Assembly: GCF_008151785.1 (NCBI RefSeq)
Contig: NZ_CP036523.1
Coordinates: 310,001-374,000, forward strand
DNA from: Peptacetobacter hiranonis
Lineage (GTDB): Bacteria > Bacillota > Clostridia > Peptostreptococcales > Peptostreptococcaceae
Reading direction: 5' to 3'
DNA length: 64,000 bases
The notes under the pieces are model-generated. The model worked only from the letters and a program-made list of their open reading frames with translations. It was not told the DNA's origin and did not search any database. This document shows positions 26,783 to 35,740 of this stretch, in pieces (the first letter of the stretch is position 1; each line of letters opens with the position of its first letter). Position numbers and translations under genes: made by a program.

Positions 26783-29575
26783 ATGGTTGATAAAAAGAAA
26801 AATATAGACAAAAATCATTTATGTTATGAATTAATAGAGGATAATGAAAAAAATCAGTATATTTTGCTTCGATATGCTCTTCTTTTTAGACGATTCGATA
26901 AAGTAGATGAAATAATAGAAAAATTAGAAAATAAAAATATTGATATAGAAGTAGAATTTAAGAAAAAAATACAAAATTATAATGTATCAATGTTTGATAT
27001 ATTATCATGGAATCAAGGTTATTTTAATTCATACATAAAAAAGAATGGGTTAAAATCAAAATATCTTAACAAGATAAATACATTAAATGAAGATCTATTT
27101 ACGTATGATGATTTTATAGATTTAAAAAATAAAGAAACTGTATTTACTCTATTTTTTAAATTTAAAAATTTACCTGAAAGTGTACAAAATATATTAAGGA
27201 AAAAAAATGATAATATAAAAAATATAGATGACAAGGTAATACCACCCATATTAGACGTAGAATATTATGAAAAACAATTAATAGCATCAAAGCAGGTCAA
27301 AAAGAATGGTTGTTCATTGGTAATGGATGAGGTTGGAACTGGAAAAACAGTTACAGCTCTTTATGCTATTAGAGATGTTATTGAAGAGGCTAATTTAAAA
27401 GGGGAAAAGGCAAAAATATTAATAGTTGCTCCTAGTAATAAGAAAGAAGATTGGAAGTCAGATATTAGTAGACAGTTAGGTCGTTATTCTCATATAGTTA
27501 AACAGAAAGACAAAGGAAGTATATATAAAGAAGATTTAAAAAAAATATATTTTAAAGGAAATGAACAGTATATTTTTATATGTGGACAAAAGAAAGGTAA
27601 AGAAGAAAATGGTAGTAGCTCTGAACTAAAAGGAACTCTTAATGAATGGTGTAAAGAATGTAAGTGGGATTTAATTATAATTGATGAAGGACATCAAAAT
27701 TTTAATAATTACGAAACTCTAAAGTCGAATAAGGTAATGATTTTAACGGCAACCCCTATAATTATAAGTAATCATAATAAAGATATTAAAATAAAAAAAG
27801 ATTTTGAATCATATAGAGAAATTATGAAAAAAATTATTGATTATGATATTTATAGAGGTGAAATTAAAGACATTAATCCAATAATAAATCGAAATCCTGA
27901 TGAAAATGATATATTTGTAAATTGGTTCAGAGAGGACTTTGAAATGAAACCCGTAACAAGAAATATAAAGTTTAAATATTGTAAAAGAGATGAAAATAGG
28001 TTGAAATATTTAGAAACAATTAAGTATATAGATAATAATGGTTCGGCTGAAACACTTCATATTGACCAAGATGATGACTATATGTTTTATAAATTGGGAA
28101 AATATTTAGATAAAATAGAAGATGAGGAATTAAAAAAAGATATAGAAAATAAAATAGAACGAAGGACATCAAATGAAAAAAGAAAAAAACTATTAGAAAT
28201 ATTGAGTCAAGAAGAAAATAAAAATAAATCATATATAATATTTTGTAATCACAAATTTGTTATAAATAAAATTTATAGTAATCTTATAACAGATAAAAGG
28301 TTTGATAAATCAATAATTGCGTGCAAAAGTAGTGATAGGGAAGTTGCAGAAAGATTAGAATATGATTTTAATAGTGAAGAAGGTGAAGAATTAATTAGCT
28401 CATTATTACAAAATATTAGAAGTATAAAATCTGGAAAAAATAAAGACTTTGAAAGAGTAATTTTAATAATAACTAGTGAGATGGGTGGTGTTGGATTGAA
28501 TATGGGGGAATTTGATGGTGTTATTAATTATGAACTTCCATTTACAAATACATCATTAGAACAGAGATTTGGAAGAGTAGATAGAATAAACAATGAGAAT
28601 AAAAATGGAAATGAGAAAGAGATGATTTTTATGCTAAATGAAGATATAAAAAATAGTGAGGGAGAAAGTATTAAAGAATTTGATAATAATAGAATGTTCT
28701 ATTATTGTCTTACTAAAATTAATGAAGTATATACTCACATGCCAGTAAGAAATACTCTTTTAAATAGTGAAGAAATTAAATATAAATTATATCAAGTGAT
28801 AAGAGAAAAAGTAAAACAATTAGTAGGTGATGAACAGGAAGAATTAGTGTGTGATTTGGATAAAATAATAGGAATCGAAAAAGAAAAAATAGAGAAATTA
28901 GAAAATCTTAAGACAAATTATACAAAAGAGGAATTTGAAAAACTTAAAGAAAACTATAAAAATAAGATATTTCCGGTAAATGATGAAGATTGTAAAATTC
29001 AAAAAACTTTTAATAAAGAGTTATTAGAATTATTTAAGATTAAGCAAGAAATAAGTAGATTAAAGAAAAATTATAACGATAATAAAAGAGAAATAGAGAG
29101 AATGCTTAAAATTTTGGAATATGATAAAGATAAAGAAGAAGATAAAGAAGAAAATGAAAATAAAATGATAGAATTTTTAAAAGAAACAAATTATGATGAA
29201 GATGATAGTAATGAAGAAATTCCAAAAGAAACAAATTATGATGAAGATGATAGTAATGAAAAAATTTCAAAAGAAATAAATTATGATGAAGATATTAGCG
29301 ATGAAAAATTTTTAAAAGAAGAAAATAAATACCATGATATTGAAAAAAAAATAAAATCTGAAAAAAGAAAAATGAAGGGTTATGAAAATTGGTTAAAGAA
29401 AAAAGAAGAAAATATAAAGAACATAAAAGAAATAATGAATAATGAAGAAGGAATAAAAATAACATCAAAAGGAATATTTTATTTTGATAAAATAAATAGA
29501 AATGAAGCAAATGATAACATTTATTTTATGAATGAAAGTGTAGGAAATTTCAGAAAGGAAAAAGATAATGAGTAA
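26783..29575 (+). CDS. SNF2-like superfamily 2 helicase/ATPase of a putative defence pair
   Basis: This 930-residue protein has an unassigned N-terminal ~150 residues, then a SF2 core: Walker A DEVGTGKT (~182-189), motif Ia LIVAPSNKKEDW (213-224), Walker B IIDEGHQ (299-305), motif III LTATPI (~320-325), and C-terminal lobe motifs V/VI GGVGLNMGEFDG and TSLEQRFGRVDR. The DEGH box and EQRFGRVDR resemble RapA/SNF2 translocases. After the core come ~250 residues of charged coiled coil with three 15-residue repeats. No nuclease motif is seen. The gene overlaps the GHKL ATPase by 8 bp (ATGAGTAA), so the two are co-translated. Gln is often CAA, unlike core genes, suggesting transfer. The family is clear; the biological role is inferred. 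Confidence 0.85.
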   Translation: MVDKKKNIDKNHLCYELIEDNEKNQYILLRYALLFRRFDKVDEIIEKLENKNIDIEVEFKKKIQNYNVSMFDILSWNQGYFNSYIKKNGLKSKYLNKINTLNEDLFTYDDFIDLKNKETVFTLFFKFKNLPESVQNILRKKNDNIKNIDDKVIPPILDVEYYEKQLIASKQVKKNGCSLVMDEVGTGKTVTALYAIRDVIEEANLKGEKAKILIVAPSNKKEDWKSDISRQLGRYSHIVKQKDKGSIYKEDLKKIYFKGNEQYIFICGQKKGKEENGSSSELKGTLNEWCKECKWDLIIIDEGHQNFNNYETLKSNKVMILTATPIIISNHNKDIKIKKDFESYREIMKKIIDYDIYRGEIKDINPIINRNPDENDIFVNWFREDFEMKPVTRNIKFKYCKRDENRLKYLETIKYIDNNGSAETLHIDQDDDYMFYKLGKYLDKIEDEELKKDIENKIERRTSNEKRKKLLEILSQEENKNKSYIIFCNHKFVINKIYSNLITDKRFDKSIIACKSSDREVAERLEYDFNSEEGEELISSLLQNIRSIKSGKNKDFERVILIITSEMGGVGLNMGEFDGVINYELPFTNTSLEQRFGRVDRINNENKNGNEKEMIFMLNEDIKNSEGESIKEFDNNRMFYYCLTKINEVYTHMPVRNTLLNSEEIKYKLYQVIREKVKQLVGDEQEELVCDLDKIIGIEKEKIEKLENLKTNYTKEEFEKLKENYKNKIFPVNDEDCKIQKTFNKELLELFKIKQEISRLKKNYNDNKREIERMLKILEYDKDKEEDKEENENKMIEFLKETNYDEDDSNEEIPKETNYDEDDSNEKISKEINYDEDISDEKFLKEENKYHDIEKKIKSEKRKMKGYENWLKKKEENIKNIKEIMNNEEGIKITSKGIFYFDKINRNEANDNIYFMNESVGNFRKEKDNE
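29183..29317 (+). repeat. Three 45-bp tandem repeats in the helicase gene
   Basis: Three in-frame 45-bp units encode ETNYDEDDSNEEIPK, ETNYDEDDSNEKISK and EINYDEDISDEKFLK. The first two differ by only a few bases, so duplication is recent. The repeat is very acidic and lies between coiled-coil segments. Confidence 0.9.
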
Positions 29576-32500
29576 AAAAGATGAAATAATAAGAGAAATA
29601 ACAGATATATTATCTCAAGATGATAAGTCAAAATATGAAAAAAATGAGCATATAAAAAAAGCGGATAAATATCTAAAAAAAAATGAAGGAAATAAAGAAG
29701 AGATTGAATGGCTAGATACGTTTTTTGAATATAATAAAAATATAATGATAGAAATTATCAATAGGATTATATCCAAAGGAAGCGTAGATATAGAAGGATA
29801 TAAAGAAGGATATTTTAATGAAATTATACAGAACGCAAATGATTTAAAATATCCGGATAAAAATAATGCGATTGAATTTACAGTTGGTAAAGAAAATGAA
29901 GAATATATTTTGGAAGCTACGTATAAAGATAATGGATTTAGTATATCTGATATATATTCATTTCTTCATAAAGGTATGTCTAACAAAGTAGAGGGACAAA
30001 CAGGAAGATTTGGGATAGGAATAAAATCTTTATTTGCATTTGTCAATTATTTTAAAATAGAAAGTAATATAATTATAAAGTTTGAAATAGAAGAATATAT
30101 AGATGATGAGAATGTAGTAAAAAAAAGAGTTATGGGTGATACAGTTGAAAAAAATAACGACTGGAAAAATAAAGAAACTAAAATAACCATTAAATATAAA
30201 GAGAAATGTGAGGATAAAAACGATAAAGTCAACACAAAAAAATTATCTGAATTTATTGAAGCTGTAAATAATAACGAACAAGAATGTTGTATAAGCAAAT
30301 TATATACAGGAAAAGATGATGAAATTTTATTCGATATAAGGTCTTTACTTTTTGCAAATAATAATATGAAAAATGATTATCCATTATCAAGAATTTCATT
30401 TTCAAGTGAAAGTAATAAGGATAAAATAGAAGTATTGATTGAAAAAGAAATAGAACTAAATGTAAATTTTGGGAAAAAAAGTTATAATATAAAAAAAGAA
30501 AAGCTTAATATATTTATATGTAATGAATTAAAAATTGAAGAAAAATATATTTCTTTCTATGATGAAAAAGAAAAAAATACTTTTGCATTTAGAATTAAAG
30601 CTGATGATGATAGTTCTCAAGATGAGGGCATTAGTAAATATTATTCTACTTATTTGATAAAAAGTGAAAAAGGTCGTTATTCATTTGATATATATATAAA
30701 TACAAATAATACAAACTCAAGTAGAAATTCAATGTCTAGTAGTGGTGAGGAGAATGAAATAAAAGAAAAGATAAAAAATAATTTAAAGGAAATTGTAAAC
30801 TTAATACTTTCTGATGAGTTTCGGAAAAAAAGAAAAGAACTAAAAAAAGTTGATAATATTAATATAAAAAAAGATATAAGTAAAATTTTTTATAATATAG
30901 TATATCAAGAATTAATAAAAAATGAAAAAGATTCTATATTTAATAAATTTATGGAAAATAATGAAACAAATGAGGAATTTTATAAAACAAATAAAAATTT
31001 ATCTGTAATAAAAGAAGAGATAAATAATCTAAATTATATAATAAATATTGATAATAGATTTGAAAATAATAATGAATATGATTTGAAAAAATATTTATTA
31101 GATTTAGATAAATATTTTAAAAAATATGAAAAAAGTAATTTATATTTAATTAATGGAAAATTATATAATAAAGATTATAAAGAAATTGAATTTTTGGATA
31201 AAGTAACAGAGGAAGTATATAAAATTGTAAATAAAGAAAGTCATGAAGATAAAGAAAGTCAGGAAAAAATAAGCAAATATTATGAATTACTGAGCTATTT
31301 TAAATCGGAAAAAGAATATATTTACTATTATTTAAAAAGAAGAGTATATTATGAAGGAAGAGAGTTAGATATAGAATGTATAGATAAATTGATTCTAAAA
31401 TATAATAATGAGCAAGAAAATGTATTAAAAATAATTGGTATGAATAACTTAACTTCAATAATAAATGAAAATGGAGAGATTTGTATAGCAAATTTTAGTC
31501 TTAAAGATTACCTACTTTTAAAGTCTTATGAAGGACTGTTGGGAAGAACAATAAAAAATAAATATGAAAAAGAATTTGGACACTTAAAATCTAATTTGGA
31601 GCGTTACGAAGTAAAGCTTCAACAAGCTATAGGGAGATCTAAAATAAATATGTTATATTATAGGATAAAAAATGATGAATTAGAAAAATTAAAAAACAAT
31701 ATAACAGATAGAAAAAATGAAAGCTTAGATTTAAATTGTAAATTTTCATTTTTAAAGAGAATTATTGAAGAAGAAGAAATTAATGATGATTATAAAAAAA
31801 TAAAAGATTATATTCATAAGAATAAAGAAATTGGATGGATTTTAGTTGATGAGTATGATTTTAGAAAAAACGAAGAATTCCGGAATAATGAAGAAAAGGC
31901 AGAAAATATAATATATTTAGATAAAATTTTAAATATAGAAACAGAGAAACAAAATGATTTTAATCAAATAATAGAAATAAAAAATAGTTTAAAAAAAATA
32001 AGTCCAGAATTAAATAAAGAATTAAATATAGAATATAAGATAAATGAATTGAAAGCATTAGAATTTAATGATAGTATATTCAAACTATTACTTGAAGAAG
32101 ATATTAATATTGAAGAAGAAATAAAAAATGGAAAATTAAAAATTAAACTAAAGGAGTTTATTTATAGTGAAAAAGATATAATAGGAATGCATAAAAGGAA
32201 GTTTATAAAAGGAATATATGGTATAGAAGTATATGCATATAAAATTGCAAGTGGAGGGAATAAACACAAAGTTGTATATATGTTTGAAAATGAAAATAAT
32301 AATAAGATATTTATAAAAAAAGGATCAGAATCAGAATATTTGGAAATGGGAAAATTTGAAAAGACTAATAAAAATAAGGAAAATAGATTGGCTATATTCT
32401 TTTATACTCCTAGAAGTAGTATTGATAATATTATAGCGAATATATTAGAACGAGTACAAAACAATAAATGTAGTTCGAAATGGCTAAATTATTTTATAGC

Positions 32501-32969
32501 TCCTCAATGTATAGATATAACTCGAAATAATGAAGAAAGTGACAAAATTATATCTAAGGTTAATTCTATAAATAAAAAAGAAACAAAAAATATTTTTGAT
32601 TGGGAAGATGCAAATTGTTTACCAGATGTAGAAGACTATGAATTTACAAAACATATATTAGAATCTAGAGGAAATTATGGTTATTATTGCCCAATGTGTT
32701 ATAAAATTTCAGATGACAAAGTTTTGGTAACTATAATAAATGATGATGATGAAATACCATATATAATTACTAATGTATGTAGAGAATGTTTTAGTATTTT
32801 AAAGAATAGAGAAAAAGCTGAAATAATGAATAAAGATATTCTTACTTTGGAGATAGGGATTAAAAGTAATGATAAAATAGAAAATAAAATTATAGAAATA
32901 AAATTATCTCCAATAAATATAAAAGTTATAGAAAAATTTAATAATTATATAAATAGTATTCAGGTGTAA
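29568..32969 (+). CDS. Large GHKL ATPase (sacsin/MutL-MORC-like) of a putative defence pair
   Basis: This 1133-residue protein has a Bergerat ATP-binding fold at the N-terminus: N-box FNEIIQNANDL (~83-93), with Glu and Asn that bind Mg and activate water, G1 box DNGF (121-124), and glycine lid GQTGRFGIGIKSLFAF (143-158). This matches sacsin-type (HATPase_c_3) more than histidine-kinase ATPases. About 800 residues of charged helix, unlike anything I recognise, follow. A C-terminal zinc-ribbon-like motif has CPMC (~1045) and CREC (~1075). Start codon use is coupled to the helicase stop. No catalytic nuclease motif is visible. GHKL-helicase gene pairs are known in prokaryotic conflict systems, so defence is likely but inferred. 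Confidence 0.82.
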   Translation: MSKKDEIIREITDILSQDDKSKYEKNEHIKKADKYLKKNEGNKEEIEWLDTFFEYNKNIMIEIINRIISKGSVDIEGYKEGYFNEIIQNANDLKYPDKNNAIEFTVGKENEEYILEATYKDNGFSISDIYSFLHKGMSNKVEGQTGRFGIGIKSLFAFVNYFKIESNIIIKFEIEEYIDDENVVKKRVMGDTVEKNNDWKNKETKITIKYKEKCEDKNDKVNTKKLSEFIEAVNNNEQECCISKLYTGKDDEILFDIRSLLFANNNMKNDYPLSRISFSSESNKDKIEVLIEKEIELNVNFGKKSYNIKKEKLNIFICNELKIEEKYISFYDEKEKNTFAFRIKADDDSSQDEGISKYYSTYLIKSEKGRYSFDIYINTNNTNSSRNSMSSSGEENEIKEKIKNNLKEIVNLILSDEFRKKRKELKKVDNINIKKDISKIFYNIVYQELIKNEKDSIFNKFMENNETNEEFYKTNKNLSVIKEEINNLNYIINIDNRFENNNEYDLKKYLLDLDKYFKKYEKSNLYLINGKLYNKDYKEIEFLDKVTEEVYKIVNKESHEDKESQEKISKYYELLSYFKSEKEYIYYYLKRRVYYEGRELDIECIDKLILKYNNEQENVLKIIGMNNLTSIINENGEICIANFSLKDYLLLKSYEGLLGRTIKNKYEKEFGHLKSNLERYEVKLQQAIGRSKINMLYYRIKNDELEKLKNNITDRKNESLDLNCKFSFLKRIIEEEEINDDYKKIKDYIHKNKEIGWILVDEYDFRKNEEFRNNEEKAENIIYLDKILNIETEKQNDFNQIIEIKNSLKKISPELNKELNIEYKINELKALEFNDSIFKLLLEEDINIEEEIKNGKLKIKLKEFIYSEKDIIGMHKRKFIKGIYGIEVYAYKIASGGNKHKVVYMFENENNNKIFIKKGSESEYLEMGKFEKTNKNKENRLAIFFYTPRSSIDNIIANILERVQNNKCSSKWLNYFIAPQCIDITRNNEESDKIISKVNSINKKETKNIFDWEDANCLPDVEDYEFTKHILESRGNYGYYCPMCYKISDDKVLVTIINDDDEIPYIITNVCRECFSILKNREKAEIMNKDILTLEIGIKSNDKIENKIIEIKLSPINIKVIEKFNNYINSIQV

Positions 32970-33030
32970 AACAGAAGGGTATATAAAATTTTTTCTGTAA
33001 ATAAGCCCTCTATGGCTTAAACTACCGTTA

Positions 33031-34534
33031 GGTAGTATAATAGACTTAAAATAATTTATGAATAAATGGCTAATTCCCTTTAAAAGATAATATTATTTAT
33101 TTTGTTGCAAGTCAAGAAAATCAGCTAAAAAGCCGGTTTTCTTGACATTTAATTATTAAGAGTATAGATGTGTTTGTACCAAATTAACTATTGGTTTTCT
33201 ATTCTGTTTAAAGTATTGATTAAAGTTATGCGTAGCATGTCTATTTATTTCAAGTAATTTTATAAATTTATATACACCAGCATTAGACCATCTACATCCA
33301 ATATCTGTTCTTCTATTTATTTCTCTCATTTCATGTTCTATTAAACTATTAGAACTATGTTTTTTTACATTAGTCCAGTCTTCTTTACTATGAAAAATCC
33401 CAGTCATAGCATTTTTTAGAAAATTAACAATATCATAGAATTCTAATCGTTCAAAAGTTTGAATAAAATTAAAATATTCATTAATGGCTCTATAAAAATC
33501 TTCAATTTTAAACATACCAATTAAAGCATATAAAAATTTTTCCCTATTTTTTATAGGAACGTTATTCATATACAATAAATAAGATAATTGTCTAGGAATA
33601 TGCCAAATACACCTACGGTGTGTTGCATGACTAAACAAATCTTTTATTAAATTTGAATAACTTGAATCACCATCAACTGTTACATTATCACAGGAGTATT
33701 TAGATAATTCTTTTTTTAATTTAGTTAGTGGATTGCCAATACTAAAAGCAAGGAGTCTTTTTTCATTATACTTTCTTCCATTTTTATCTACTTTTTAATT
33801 GGCTCTAATGAAGGATGAACTTCTGTTCCTCTTTTTTTAGAGCCTGACTTTACTTTAGTTCCATCAATTAATATACTGTTGAAATTAGACATCTCATGAT
33901 TTGTTGATATATTGTCAGATACCTTTAATACTATATTTCTACTAGCCGTATGGCTTATTGTACTTTCTGTAAATTCTTCTATGTATTTAGACGTTTTATC
34001 ATAAGAATTTTCTAAAGCTAGTTTAACTATTTTTTCTTCAAATTCAGTAGATATTCTAGTTCTTGGTTTTAACCCCAACATTTGTAAAAATGGAGAAAAT
34101 GTTTTTTTACAAGATTTACATGTAACTTGATATAGCTTAAATTCTATTATTCCTTCTGAGGTTTTTAATTTTCTAGGTCTGCTGCCTCTTCTAACAAAAG
34201 AGCTACGCTCATTACAATGAGGACATATCCACGGTACTATTTTATTATCAAATTCGTTCCATCTTCGACCTAAAAATCTATCTAATATACTGTCTTGAAT
34301 GTCATTAATAGTTCTACCTATAAGTTCTACAGCAACATTATTGAGTTCTTGATTAACAGATCTAATAACATCATTGACTGTTATATTCTTTTATGTTAAA
34401 TTTAATTTACAGAGAATTTTATAATTTTTGTTGAGCATAGAGATTATTCCCTTCATTGGATTGTGTGCAACTTTATGCTCTATTATTTTACAAAAAAAGT
34501 AAATATTTAAATGTCAACTAAACATTATACTACC
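33031..34534 (-). mobile_element. Decayed insertion sequence of about 1.5 kb
   Basis: The termini read GGTAGTATAAT (33031-33041) and its inverted copy ATTATACTACC (34524-34534), followed by weaker similarity. Between them lies one broken transposase on the minus strand with a 3' hairpin (TCAAGAAAA 33112 with TTTTCTTGA 33137). Target-site duplication is not evident. It abuts the defence-like pair on its right. Confidence 0.75.
33156..34438 (-). pseudogene. Transposase pseudogene (DDE type, zinc-finger N-terminus)
   Basis: Translation from ATG 34438 hits TAA (34391-34393) after 15 codons, then resumes in the same frame with a CPHC...CKSC zinc finger and the catalytic-like IDGTKVKSGSKKRG, ending at a stop near 33788. 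The rest (VTVDGDSSYSNLIKDLFSHATHRR...) continues in another frame to 33156. Thus one nonsense and one frameshift mutation separate three parts of a ~425-residue DDE transposase. The family may be ISLre2/UPF0236- or ISH6-like; I am not sure which. It cannot act without repair, unless another copy supplies transposase in trans. Confidence 0.85.
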
Positions 34535-34563
34535 CAAAATTGATAAATTATATAATTGCAAGA

Positions 34564-34614
34564 AAAAAGTGCCATTACAGAACGTTTAAAAACGTTCGTG
34601 CGACAGCACCTTTA
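34564..34614 (-). terminator. Terminator of the divergent bile-acid regulator operon
   Basis: On the minus strand GGTGC and GGCAC arms enclose a perfect inner hairpin, GAACGTTT with AAACGTTC (34580-34597), followed by ACTTTTTTCTT. Confidence 0.75.
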
Positions 34615-34624
34615 TACTTATTAT

Positions 34625-35170
34625 TTATTTAGCTTTCCATTCTTCCCATTCATCAGGAGTCCAGCCTTCTTCAATATCAAAATCATGTAGCTTCCCATTC
34701 ATCTTTCTATAAGCAATTCTCATTTTAGAAATTCTCCAAATACCGTCCTCGCATTTTCTAAAATCATTGCAATACATAGAAAAACCTTCGACAGTATCTC
34801 CATCAGTATAAGTATTATTATCTTCATAAAGGAAGATTCCTCTAGCTTCAGTATCGTTAATTAGCCAAACTAAAGGATTGTGACTCATGTGCATAGTCAT
34901 CATATTTCTATTTACAAACTTTGAACGGAGAGCCTGAGACTTTGGTTCAGTTGGAGCCTCTGAAAAGCAACGGTAAACAAAATCATCTGTAAATAAATCA
35001 CAAGCATATTCTTCTTTTTTCATGTCCATAGACCAATAATAGAAGAACTGAGTATCTATAATATTCTGTAAATCACATAGTTTTTCGCTAGTATATTTCT
35101 GACAGCGAACATTTTTCATTACTTCAATAACTAACTCTTCAATAGTTGAATCTTTTTTTATTATTTTCAT
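34625..35170 (-). CDS. BaiE-like bile acid dehydratase (candidate BaiI)
   Basis: This 181-residue SnoaL/NTF2-like protein resembles BaiE (41432). BaiE's catalytic residues map onto it: Tyr44 and Asp49 (BaiE Tyr30, Asp35; same spacing of 5), His94 in TMHMSHNP (BaiE SMHMGHTP) and Asp117 in LYEDNNTYTDG (BaiE YLEDNLIFTDG; 23 residues between in both). Arg155 or Arg151 would be Arg146. Known BaiI proteins of C. scindens are a putative 7-beta-dehydratase; this one sits with the regulators, away from the operon, so identity is inferred. It could act on a 7-beta-hydroxy or another hydroxylated bile acid. AGGAGGC-like site (GGAGGC) precedes the start. Confidence 0.75.
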   Translation of the reverse strand: MKIIKKDSTIEELVIEVMKNVRCQKYTSEKLCDLQNIIDTQFFYYWSMDMKKEEYACDLFTDDFVYRCFSEAPTEPKSQALRSKFVNRNMMTMHMSHNPLVWLINDTEARGIFLYEDNNTYTDGDTVEGFSMYCNDFRKCEDGIWRISKMRIAYRKMNGKLHDFDIEEGWTPDEWEEWKAK

Positions 35171-35194
35171 AATAAGCCTCCATATACAAAATAT

Positions 35195-35740
35195 TTATTT
35201 ACGATTTTTATCTACATGAGTGTGCTGAAGAATTCCAAGTAATCTCATACATAGTAGAAATTCTGTTTCTCCACCTTTTTTGTTATGTCTAATAGTTGCT
35301 CTTATAAGTCGATCTAATAGACTTTCAGTACGCTCAAGCATGCTTCCTTCTAGTGTAGAGCTAAGAGGAATTCTTGCTAGAGTTATTTCTGAAAAACAGT
35401 AGTATGGATTTGCAGCCATATATAAAAATGCGTCATAGCTTAATCTACATTTTACAACTTCAATAGTTCTACCTTCATCTGGAACTATTTGGAAATAATG
35501 ATACGCTCCTAAAAGCATTAAAGTTCCTCTTTGAACAGGGTATTCTATTGAATTTACTATAATTTTACCTGCATTGTTTCTAAAATAGAAGAATGTAATA
35601 CCATTATAGTTCTTTAAAACAGTTGGCTTACTTACACTTTTTTCTATTGTAGTAACTGGAAATCTAAATCCATCTTTTTTTGAATAATAGTCCGCACCTG
35701 AAAAAAGAGGCGGATAGAAAACATTACCTTTTTTACTCAT
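35195..35740 (-). CDS. Sensor-only AraC-type ligand-binding protein (no DNA-binding domain)
   Basis: The 181-residue protein resembles the N-terminal sensor half of the AraC regulator next to it (short segments such as KPTVLKNYNGITFFYFRNNAG and RGTLMLLGAYHYF, compared with LFVLVKQGYGSIIINGVEF and VGAFLWLQSYHTF there). No helix-turn-helix follows; the protein ends soon after a few helices. The ATG overlaps the upstream gene by 8 bp (ATGAGTAA), so it is translationally coupled. It may bind bile acids and modulate the regulator by dimerising with it. Its position matches the barB gene reported beside barA in C. scindens (name from memory). Confidence 0.72.
   Translation of the reverse strand: MSKKGNVFYPPLFSGADYYSKKDGFRFPVTTIEKSVSKPTVLKNYNGITFFYFRNNAGKIIVNSIEYPVQRGTLMLLGAYHYFQIVPDEGRTIEVVKCRLSYDAFLYMAANPYYCFSEITLARIPLSSTLEGSMLERTESLLDRLIRATIRHNKKGGETEFLLCMRLLGILQHTHVDKNRK

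Noticed and set aside
26783-29575. Type III restriction or Hachiman helicase
   Set aside because: No Mod methylase, no nuclease domain and no DUF1837 partner nearby; the partner is a GHKL ATPase.
33156-34081. Two separate intact small genes
   Set aside because: They are fragments of one transposase split by a frameshift and inside terminal inverted repeats.
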